10,186 bases of DNA from JADJOY01 sp964450125 (GTDB taxonomy: Bacteria > JADJOY01). The first letter of the stretch is position 1, and each line of letters starts with the position of its first letter. Shown in pieces: positions 1 through 6,364 of the stretch. The DNA lies in NCBI GenBank assembly GCA_964450125.1, contig CAYVDO010000308.1, forward strand, positions 1 to 10,186. The letters run 5' to 3'. Below the pieces are notes generated by a model. That model saw only the letters and a program-made list of their open reading frames with translations. It was not told the origin of the DNA and did not search any database. The position numbers were made by a program, and so were the translations under genes.

Positions 1-678
1 CATGAGGCCCGGGTTCGAGACCAGCGTGGCGAAAGGCGGCGTGTCCGAAGGGAGCGCCCCCGGCGTGTAGGTCACGGGGCCCGCATTCACGATCTGTCCG
101 GCGCCGTCGTCCGCGCTGACGCTCATGCTCTGCAGCACGCCCGAGCGCATGTCGACCACCGCGAACGAGTGGGACGTGCCGGGGGCGACGCTGAGTCGGC
201 CGCTCGCCGGGATGTTCCACGTCCCCACCGTGGCGTTGGTGACAGAGGCCGACGGCGTGGCCGGATAGTTCGTGTTGAAGCTGAGCGTGCCGCTCAGGAC
301 GCTCTTGGGATTGACCGTGAACTTGAGGTTGTAGGCGACCAGCGTTCCGGCGGGCAGGAGCGTGTGCGAGAGCGGGCTCGAAGCCTGGTTGTCCGCGAAC
401 ACCTTCACCTGGTAGGTGCCGGCCGGCTTGCTCGCTGGAATCGTCGCGACGATCTGGGTGTCCGACCACGACACCACCGCGATGCTCTGGCCGTCGTAGC
501 TGACGGAGTCACCAGCGCCCTGGGTCGCGCCGAAGCCGGTTCCGGTGAGGGTGATGTTGTTGCCCGCCGCCGCCGGGTTCGGGCTCACTGCCGTGAGCGA
601 GTGGCAGCCCGCGACGATCGCCACCGCGAACAGCAGACCCAACGTGGAAACGAAACGAATCGAGCGTTGCGGATTCAT
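1..678 (-). CDS. IPT/TIG-domain lipoprotein, 3' part beyond window edge
   Basis: This gene reads leftward and is still open at base 1, so only its first 226 codons are present. The start is the ATG at 676-678, preceded by GGAGAG (684-689) at a 5-base spacing. The N-terminus has two Arg residues (R5, R8), then a hydrophobic stretch (about residues 9-23) and a lipobox VAGC with C25 as the predicted lipidated cysteine. This predicts export by Sec, cleavage by signal peptidase II and anchoring in a membrane. Residues about 28-106 look like an IPT/TIG immunoglobulin-like domain: a Ser-Pro-Asn-Pro opening, then the typical ITLTGTGFG strand, and later a Gly-Thr-Tyr-x-Val-x-Val strand. Residues 107-226 are rich in Thr, Ser, Gly and beta-branched residues and look like further beta-sandwich. 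Such domains bind carbohydrate or protein partners or act as spacers in surface proteins. No catalytic motif is visible and the specific function is unknown. It is divergent from the hydrolase at 892. Confidence 0.82.
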   Translation of the reverse strand, partial: MNPQRSIRFVSTLGLLFAVAIVAGCHSLTAVSPNPAAAGNNITLTGTGFGATQGAGDSVSYDGQSIAVVSWSDTQIVATIPASKPAGTYQVKVFADNQASSPLSHTLLPAGTLVAYNLKFTVNPKSVLSGTLSFNTNYPATPSASVTNATVGTWNIPASGRLSVAPGTSHSFAVVDMRSGVLQSMSVSADDGAGQIVNAGPVTYTPGALPSDTPPFATLVSNPGLM

Positions 679-683
679 GGGGA

Positions 684-689
684 CTCTCC
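684..689 (-). promoter_or_regulatory. Shine-Dalgarno site of the lipoprotein gene
   Basis: Read on the minus strand, GGAGAG lies 5 bases before the ATG at 676-678. This supports that start codon and hence the lipoprotein signal peptide. Confidence 0.6.
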
Positions 690-839
690 GACCGAAGAAG
701 GTCATGCGTGCCCGCGGTGTGTTGCGCTGGAACGCGCTCACGTCCACGAACTCCTGTAGCATGCCGGGAGTTGCGGGGTCGAGTGCGCGGGCCGTCGTTC
801 CGTTCGTGCTGTAAGCTCGTTTGGATCCGTAGCACGGCG

Positions 840-854
840 CGGGGCTCGGCCCCG
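840..854 (+). other. Small GC hairpin upstream of the hydrolase gene
   Basis: CGGGGC, loop TCG, GCCCCG form a perfect 6-bp stem with a 3-base loop. It ends 37 bases before the GTG start at 892. No T-run follows, so it is not a typical intrinsic terminator. It may be a leader-mRNA structure or chance in GC-rich DNA. Confidence 0.3.
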
Positions 855-880
855 TCGCGATCTCGGGCGCCGAACTTCAC

Positions 881-885
881 GGAGG
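881..885 (+). promoter_or_regulatory. Shine-Dalgarno site that fixes a GTG start
   Basis: GGAGG lies 6 bases before the GTG at 892-894. This near-ideal placement supports GTG as the initiation codon of the alpha/beta hydrolase. Confidence 0.75.
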
Positions 886-891
886 CAGCGC

Positions 892-1749
892 GTGACCACC
901 AAGACCCTCCCGATCCGAGGCGAAGCGCGTTTGGCGGCCAGGGATGGCACGGAGCTATACGAGCGGTGGTGGCTTCCGGTTCGGGTCGCCAAGGCCACCG
1001 TGCTGATCGTGCACGGCCTCGGTGAGCACATCGGCCGTTACGATCGCGTCGCCTCCGAGCTCAACGACGCGGGTTTCGCCGTCTTCGGCTACGACCACCG
1101 CGGACACGGCCGTTCCGGTGGCGTCCGCGGCTACATCGATTCTTTCGACCAGCTCGTCGACGACGCCGACGCCTACGTCTCCCACGTTCGCGCCCGCCGC
1201 CCTCCGGAGCCGATCTTCATCCTGGGTCACAGCATGGGCGGCACGGTCGTGACCACCCTGGCGTTGACGCGTCCGCCGGCGGTGCGCGGGCTCGTGCTCT
1301 CGAGCCCCGGACTCAAGGTGGCCGATGGCTTCTCGCCGCTGGTGATCCGGATTGGTCGGGTGCTGGCGCGGTTGTTGCCCAAGGCGCCCACCCAGAAGCT
1401 CTCGTCGAAGCTCGTGTCTCGCGATCCGGCGGTAGTCGCCGCATACGACGCAGACCCGCTCGTCTATCACGGTGGCGTGCGGGCGCGGACCGGTGCCGAG
1501 ATCCTCGGTGCCATGGATCGCATCCACCACCGCATGGAAGACGTCACGCTACCGTTCCTGGTCTTTCACGGCACCGACGACAAGCTCACCGATTGCCAAG
1601 GCAGCCGAGATCTTCACGCGCGTGCTCGCTCGATCGACAAGACGCTTCACGTGTACGAGGGCCTCTATCACGAGGCCTTGAACGAGCCCGAGCGCGAGCG
1701 CGTCGTCGCCGATCTCGTCACCTGGCTGAACGCCCGCAGCGGCACCTGA
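892..1749 (+). CDS. Alpha/beta hydrolase, monoacylglycerol lipase-like
   Basis: A 285-residue serine hydrolase of the alpha/beta fold, closest in layout to monoacylglycerol lipase / lysophospholipase proteins (Hydrolase_4 type). It probably cleaves monoacylglycerols or similar carboxylic esters in the cytoplasm, since no signal peptide is present. Motifs in order: the oxyanion-hole segment HGLGEHIGRY (41-50), the YDHRGHGRS loop (68-75), the nucleophile elbow LGHSMGG with Ser114, the acid in FHGTDD (probably Asp230), and the catalytic His260 in GLYHE followed by LNEPE. The GLYHE/LNEPE signature is characteristic of monoglyceride lipases. A lid region rich in Leu, Pro and Lys lies at about residues 145-215. 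Length is normal for the family. The GTG start is supported by GGAGG six bases upstream. The last 82 bases overlap, tail-to-tail, the end of the glycoside hydrolase gene on the other strand. The family is confident; the physiological substrate is inferred. Confidence 0.93.
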   Translation: MTTKTLPIRGEARLAARDGTELYERWWLPVRVAKATVLIVHGLGEHIGRYDRVASELNDAGFAVFGYDHRGHGRSGGVRGYIDSFDQLVDDADAYVSHVRARRPPEPIFILGHSMGGTVVTTLALTRPPAVRGLVLSSPGLKVADGFSPLVIRIGRVLARLLPKAPTQKLSSKLVSRDPAVVAAYDADPLVYHGGVRARTGAEILGAMDRIHHRMEDVTLPFLVFHGTDDKLTDCQGSRDLHARARSIDKTLHVYEGLYHEALNEPERERVVADLVTWLNARSGT

Positions 1750-3512
1750 GCGAGCCGCGCGCCGTGACGCCGCGTGGTGAGCCAGGCGAGCGGCAGCAGC
1801 ACCAGCGCGAAGTCCGTCATGTCGCGCAGCGGTTGCGAACGGTCGCCGACGCGGCCGCAGCCGGGCCCGGTGGCGCCGCTCCAGCGAATCAGGATCGGCG
1901 ATACGCCGACCGTGTACGTCGAGCTGGGTGATTGGGTCCAGATCGCCTGGCCGAGGTGGTTCACGATGTCGATCGGAGCGCTCGCGGGGATGCCGAGCGT
2001 CGCGCGCAGGTCGACGCTGGCGCTCGAGCTGGCGCGCCACGCGAACGCCAGGTGCCCCGTGCCCCCTCCCTGCGCGAACTCGTAGAAGGTCGTTTCGCTC
2101 ACCACGCGCTTGCGCGAGAACCCGTAGCCGCTGTCCTCGTTGATGGCGTTGGTCACCGTCTGGGCGGCGTACGCGGCGGGACGCCACGAGATGCTGCCTG
2201 GCATGCCGTCGAACATCGGTGCGAGCGTGGCGCCGGCGATCGAGGCCATGAGCGGCGAGTACGATGAGTGCTCGATCCCGCTCGCCACGGCGATCACCAT
2301 CTTCTGGGCGAGCCAGCGTGCCTGATCGTCGACGTTGAAGGTCGGGCTCTGGTTCACGACGCCGAGCTCGGTGAGCCAGATCGGCTTGGATACGTGCTGG
2401 CGAGCCCGGATGAACGCGATCGCGTCCTCGAGCATCAGCGGGTTGTCGTAGTAGTGCTGACCGACCACGTCGTAGTACGCGTCGGCGTTCTCGCTGAACA
2501 TCGCGTCGATGAGCGTGCGCGCGCGCATCTCGTTCGCATCGGTCGCGTAATGCTGATAGAGGCCCGCGTCGTTGCCGGCGTAGAGGTCGAACACGGCGGA
2601 CAGGAGCACGCTGGTGTGGAAATAGCTCTTCCCCCAGTTGCGGACCGCCGTCGTGTATTTGTTGCCGGCCTGTTGTGCGCGCAGGAACGTCAGGTAGTAG
2701 CCGAGGTTCTGGCTGGTGGCGCCACCGCTCACCACTTGCGCTTGGGGATTCGCGGCCTTCACCGCGCGGTAGAAGCTCGGGAGCAGGCCTACCGCCGGAT
2801 CGCCACCCACGCCGCCGAACATGTCCTTCGAGGTGCCGTACCAGAACGACTTGGTGTCGGCCTCGTGCACCGACGACCAGTAGTCGATGCGCGGCAGATA
2901 GCGGCCGGCGAAGAGCGGGTCGGGATCGAGGGTGCAGCCGTTGTAGCGAACCGTGAGCGCCTTCACGAACTCGTACCACGGTGACGTATTGCCAGGCTCG
3001 TCGCGGGTGAGCACGCGCGGCGGGAAGGACGTTTGCGATTCGAGCCCCGGCGCGTAGCGGTCGCCGAGCCACTCGCCGTCCTTGCTCTGGTACGTGGCCA
3101 GGTCGAGCGGCCACTCGGCTTCTGCGCCGGCGAACGGCTCCATCCCGCCGCCACCCGGGCGCACGCGCATCACGATCGCCTTCATGCCGTCGGCGAGCGC
3201 TTCCTTCACCTCACGGTCGAGGGTCAGGAGCGCGGTGTCGTCGAAGTGCACACCATCGGGCTGAAGCTCGGCCCACGATGTCGTCTTGCCGATGAGCTGA
3301 TGCGCGTGCAGGCCGGTTGCGAGCGCCAGGTCGAACCGGAAACCCTGCACGCCCAGCTCGCCGAAGGTGGGAATCTCCGGCGCCGGGCCACATTGTGCGT
3401 GCGCCTGCACGATGGGGGCAGCGAGCAACGCTGTGCCGATCGCGGCCGACTTCACGCATCGTTGGAGGAAGGATTGCCGCTTCGCGACTGCGTCGTACGC
3501 TCGCGCGCTCAT
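1668..3512 (-). CDS. Secreted clan GH-A glycoside hydrolase (GH39/GH26-like TIM barrel)
   Basis: A 614-residue protein from the ATG at 3510-3512. The N-terminus has basic residues, a hydrophobic core (about 21-36) and a likely signal peptidase I site after A39 (AHA|QC), so export is expected. Residues about 45-455 read as a retaining (beta/alpha)8 glycosidase. WAELQP (80-85) is an early barrel strand region. The acid/base candidate is Glu217 in SVHEADTKSFWYG. GQHYYDNP (351-358) is a later strand. The nucleophile candidate is Glu382 in KPIWLTELG, a good match to the beta-7 motif of the clan. Residues about 465-546 look like the small C-terminal beta-sandwich common in these enzymes. His216 replaces the Asn that usually precedes the acid/base; GH26 enzymes also carry His there. 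The C-terminus has Cys552, a short hydrophobic stretch (566-578) and Arg581-Arg582, then a basic tail encoded antisense to the neighbouring hydrolase. Upstream in-frame starts at 3566 or 3692 are possible but would bury the signal peptide. The polysaccharide substrate is unknown. Confidence 0.8.
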   Translation of the reverse strand: MSARAYDAVAKRQSFLQRCVKSAAIGTALLAAPIVQAHAQCGPAPEIPTFGELGVQGFRFDLALATGLHAHQLIGKTTSWAELQPDGVHFDDTALLTLDREVKEALADGMKAIVMRVRPGGGGMEPFAGAEAEWPLDLATYQSKDGEWLGDRYAPGLESQTSFPPRVLTRDEPGNTSPWYEFVKALTVRYNGCTLDPDPLFAGRYLPRIDYWSSVHEADTKSFWYGTSKDMFGGVGGDPAVGLLPSFYRAVKAANPQAQVVSGGATSQNLGYYLTFLRAQQAGNKYTTAVRNWGKSYFHTSVLLSAVFDLYAGNDAGLYQHYATDANEMRARTLIDAMFSENADAYYDVVGQHYYDNPLMLEDAIAFIRARQHVSKPIWLTELGVVNQSPTFNVDDQARWLAQKMVIAVASGIEHSSYSPLMASIAGATLAPMFDGMPGSISWRPAAYAAQTVTNAINEDSGYGFSRKRVVSETTFYEFAQGGGTGHLAFAWRASSSASVDLRATLGIPASAPIDIVNHLGQAIWTQSPSSTYTVGVSPILIRWSGATGPGCGRVGDRSQPLRDMTDFALVLLPLAWLTTRRHGARLAQVPLRAFSQVTRSATTRSRSGSFKAS

Positions 3513-3806
3513 GATGTCCGCCGTCCCCTGGCAGGTTGAATGGCCGTGTTTGGCCGAGTTCGACATCGCCCCGTCGGGTCGCTCACGAGGCAAGTGCCGA
3601 GCCAAGCGCGCGACACGGCGCAGTCGTCCGAGGACAGGCGGCCGATCGTGCTTTGGGGTCCGCAACCGTCTGGACGACGGCGAGGACGTCACGGCCGATC
3701 GGCGAGTGTCGGAGAATGCGCGCGGATTGCCACGCGATCGAGACAGTCGCGAGCGCGTCGCGACGGTGGAGAATCGGGCCAGGTGACGGGAATCGCCGCG
3801 CGCTCG
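3513..3806. other. Intergenic region between glcF and the glycoside hydrolase
   Basis: These 294 bases lie between the glcF stop and the glycoside hydrolase start, both on the minus strand. The distance suggests that the glycoside hydrolase has its own promoter rather than being part of the glc operon. I see a repeated GGCCGATCG (3640 and 3693 areas) but no clear terminator, promoter or small gene. An AGGGGA 11 bases before the ATG at 3512 is a weak ribosome binding site candidate. Open frames here are arginine-rich and unsupported. Confidence 0.4.
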
Positions 3807-5204
3807 TCAGGTGCTTGACGCAGGCTCTTCCGCGAGCCCGTGGGCCCGGGCGAGAAGCGAGACCGGATGCACGACCCTCACGTCTCGGCCGCGAGCGCGC
3901 AAGCCGGCGGCGAGGTGCAAGTGGCAGCCCGGGTTGCCCGTGACCAGCAGCGAGGCTCCCGTGCTCTCGATCGCGTCGAGCTTGTCGGCGAGCACGGCGC
4001 TCGCCATGGCTGGCCGCACGAGGTTGTAGAGGCCGCCGCTGCCGCAACACAGCTCGGCCCGTGGCAGCGGTCTGAGCTCGAGCTGCGGGATGCTCCGCAG
4101 GAGCTCGAGCGGCGCCTCGGTCACGCGCTGGACGTGATGGAGGTGACAGGGCGGGTGGTACGTGGCGATCGCGCGCACGGGTCGCGGCGCAGTCCGCGGT
4201 CTAGCGCCGGCGAGCAGCTCGGTGACGTCGCGGACACGGCGCTCGAATCGTTCGGCGGCAGCGCGCACGCCGGGGGCGTCACCGAAATGCCGGCTCAGGT
4301 CGCGCAGCATGGCGCCGCAACCCGCCGAGGTCGACGCGATGAGGGCCGGGCCATCGCGCGGGCCGATCCCAGCGCTCTCGAAGGCGTCGAGGTTGCGTCG
4401 TGCGAGCGCAAGCGCACGCCCTTGGCGTCCCGCATGGAGGTCCAGCGCGCCGCAGCAAGTCTGGTCGGGCACGGGCACCACGTCGAAACCGTAGAGATCG
4501 AGCAGCGCTGCCGCGGCCCGATCGACGTCTGGGAAGAGCGCGTCGCCGATGCAACCACGGAAGAGCGCCACGCGGGGTCGGGTCGCGGGGGCGCCATCCG
4601 GCGCCGATCCGCTCGCACGAGCGCGACCTCGCGGTGCGGAACGCGTGATCTCGACCGGGATGAGGCCCTCCATCATCCGTAGCCCCGGTGGCAGCATCGC
4701 GATCCAGCGGTGTCGCTGCGCCAGCGCGCTCAAGCCGCTTCGCCGGTAGAGGTGAAGCGTGCGTGTCACCAGCCGCGTGGCGCGCGGGTTGGGAAGCCAA
4801 TCGAGAGCGACGTCGCGTAGCCGCTTGACGAGCGTCGTCGGCGCCGCGCCGACCCGCTCCTCGCGAACCTCACGCACCGCCTCCAGCATCTCGCCGTAGC
4901 GCACGCCCGCAGGGCAGACGGGTTCGCAAGCGCGGCAACCGATGCAGTCGTCGAGATGGCCCGAGGCCTCGCCCTCGAGGCGGATGCGGCCCTCGGCGAA
5001 GGCCTTCATGAGGACGATGCGGCCGCGCGGCGAGCTGGGCTCGAGCCCGGTGACCAGATACGTCGGACACGATTGCAGGCAAAAGCCGCAATGGACGCAG
5101 TCCAAGCTCGCCTCGAACACCGGCAACGTCGCGAGGACGAGCGGCGCCCCCGATTGGGCCACTGGACGGCCGCCGAGCCTGCTCGAAATTTCGATCTCGC
5201 TCAT
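3807..5204 (-). CDS. glcF: Glycolate oxidase iron-sulfur subunit GlcF
   Basis: A 465-residue iron-sulfur subunit of glycolate oxidase, which carries electrons from the flavin subunits towards the quinone pool at the cytoplasmic membrane. Two complete ferredoxin-type 4Fe-4S motifs are visible: CVHCGFCLQSCP (C36, C39, C42, C46) and CIGCRACEPVCP (C87, C90, C93, C97). Two cysteine-rich CCG domains follow. The first has FRGC (C218), the Cys pair 250-251 in TCCGALDLHAG, and SAGC (C296). The second has HPPCH (C353), the Cys pair 386-387 in CCGSGG, and NPGC (C427). No metal-ligand cysteine appears to be missing. Length is somewhat above the roughly 400-430 residues common for GlcF, mainly because of an Arg/Ala/Pro-rich linker at about 188-211. 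The start is the ATG at 5202-5204; no strong ribosome binding site is seen. It is the last gene of glcD-glcE-glcF, 123 bases after glcE. Alone, the family could also be a lactate-utilisation or glycerol-3-phosphate Fe-S subunit, but the gene order decides for GlcF. Confidence 0.94.
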   Translation of the reverse strand: MSEIEISSRLGGRPVAQSGAPLVLATLPVFEASLDCVHCGFCLQSCPTYLVTGLEPSSPRGRIVLMKAFAEGRIRLEGEASGHLDDCIGCRACEPVCPAGVRYGEMLEAVREVREERVGAAPTTLVKRLRDVALDWLPNPRATRLVTRTLHLYRRSGLSALAQRHRWIAMLPPGLRMMEGLIPVEITRSAPRGRARASGSAPDGAPATRPRVALFRGCIGDALFPDVDRAAAALLDLYGFDVVPVPDQTCCGALDLHAGRQGRALALARRNLDAFESAGIGPRDGPALIASTSAGCGAMLRDLSRHFGDAPGVRAAAERFERRVRDVTELLAGARPRTAPRPVRAIATYHPPCHLHHVQRVTEAPLELLRSIPQLELRPLPRAELCCGSGGLYNLVRPAMASAVLADKLDAIESTGASLLVTGNPGCHLHLAAGLRARGRDVRVVHPVSLLARAHGLAEEPASST

Positions 5205-5327
5205 CGCAGCGTGAGCCTATCGCGGTGACCGCAACGACGGCGGGACGGCCGTTGCGCCCCGCGGTGCGGCTCGTCTGCGCTCGGCGGAGAGGGCGGAACG
5301 GAAGCGACCTCGCGATGAGCGCCGGCC
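5205..5327. other. glcE-glcF spacer with nested inverted repeats
   Basis: This 123-base gap between glcE and glcF is long for an operon whose other junction overlaps. It contains a 7-bp inverted repeat, CGCAACG (5230-5236) with CGTTGCG (5250-5256), around a 13-base loop. A second one partly overlaps it: GCGGT, one base, ACCGC (5222-5232). Neither is followed by a T-run on the minus strand, so a terminator is unlikely. They may shape or stabilise the mRNA ahead of glcF, or be chance. Confidence 0.35.
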
Positions 5328-6364
5328 TCACAGACCACCCACGAAGCGGCCGGGGTTGAGCACGCGCGTGGGATCGTAGAGTGCCCTGAGCTTGCGCATG
5401 AGCGCGATCGACTGCGGCGGATCGCCCCACACGTCGAAGGTGTGCTTCCACTCGCTGGGAGCCCGCGTCACGAGGACGTAGCCACCGAGCGCGCGTGCGA
5501 GCTCGCGGGCCTCAGCGAGCCAGTGCCGAAACGCAGCGAGCGCCAGCGAGGCGTCGCCCCGCGGCTCGAATCCCCGCAGTGCCCCGCCGGTGTGGTTCGC
5601 AGCGCGGGTCCAGGTGCTCGTGAGCGCGGCGTCGGCGCCGAGGGACGCCTGCTCCAGAAAGCGCGCGAGGTGCGGGGGCGGCACGCGCATCTCGACCTCG
5701 CACGGCGCGGCTTCCGCTGCCGTGGCGGTGGCGCGAACCGCGGCGGCGGGTCGCGTGCGCACCATCAGCTCGACGATCACGCCGAGTGTCCCGAGGGCGC
5801 CCACGTGCAGCCGCGTGAGGTCGAGCCCGGCGACGTTCTTGGCGACCCGCGCGCCGTGGTTCGAGGTCGTGCCGTCGGGGTGCGCGCCCTTCATCCCGAT
5901 CACGGACCAGCGCGGGCCGGCCGGGCCGGGGCGATCGAAAGTCATGCGACCGATCGCGGCGCTGGCGCCGAAAGTCCCGCGCGCGTGGCACGGCCAGTCG
6001 TCGGCGAAGCTACGCTCGTCGGCGCCGACGCGCGCCTCCGCGTCGGCCACGGCCACCGCCGGCTCCACGATCATCACGCCGTCGCGCGGCGACCAATCGC
6101 GCACCGTGGTCAGCGCGCCCAGATCGAGGAGCACGTCCACGCGCTCGGGTGCGTTGCCGAACGCGCGCCGCGTGCCGCCGGCGGTGGGGACGACGGCGAG
6201 CGACTCGCGTGCTGCCGTNNNNNNNNNNCGCTCGTGGGCCGCGCCACCACCGCCGGTAACCGATCGTCGACCCGATCGGCGGGATCGGTGGCGCTCCGAG
6301 TTCGATCGTCGCCGATCGCCTCGGCCACGACGGCCCGGGCGCGCTCGCGCGCCTCGGCGCTCAC
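5328..6364 (-). CDS. glcE: Glycolate oxidase FAD-binding subunit GlcE, interrupted by assembly gap
   Basis: GlcE is the second flavin-domain subunit of glycolate oxidase and works in complex with GlcD and GlcF. The GTG start at 6362-6364 overlaps the glcD stop codon (GTGA), which implies translational coupling. The first 45 codons run to 6230 and end in VVARPTS, the typical opening of a PCMH-type FAD domain. After the N gap, 296 residues continue from 6218: LAVVPTAGGTR with the FAD-binding glycines, VDVLLDLGAL, then KNVAGLDLTRLHVGALGTLG, a GlcE hallmark. The C-terminus DPTRVLNPGRF matches the family ending. The two halves are in different frames if the gap is really 10 bases. Because 136 bases precede the gap, an intact gene needs a gap length of 2 modulo 3. 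Total length would be about 350 residues, normal for GlcE. The apparent frameshift is therefore most likely an assembly artefact, not a pseudogene. Confidence 0.88.
6219..6228. other. Assembly gap (10 N) inside glcE
   Basis: Ten undetermined bases interrupt the glcE coding sequence between its VVARPTS and LAVVPTAGG segments. The number is probably a placeholder. Frame requires a length of 2 modulo 3, and comparison with the usual family spacing suggests about 26 bases (23 or 29 also possible). Confidence 0.9.

Larger units (their letters stand above)
679..891. other. Divergent intergenic region between lipoprotein and hydrolase
   Basis: These 213 bases separate two genes transcribed away from each other, so promoters for both should lie here. 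I could not identify a convincing -35/-10 pair on either strand. The only clear elements are the two ribosome binding sites at the edges and a short GC-rich hairpin at 840-854. No coding frame here has support. Confidence 0.5.

Noticed and set aside
1549..3114. Long minus-strand open frame of about 521 codons inside the glycoside hydrolase
   Set aside because: Its translation is dominated by Arg, His and Ala with no family motif. It is a GC-bias shadow of the real gene in another frame.
3513..3692. Upstream extension of the glycoside hydrolase start to 3566 or 3692
   Set aside because: It would place up to 60 polar residues before a good signal peptide, and neither start has a better ribosome binding site.
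6219..6228. glcE as a true frameshifted pseudogene
   Set aside because: Both halves are well conserved and meet at an unresolved N gap of arbitrary length, so an assembly artefact is the simpler reading.
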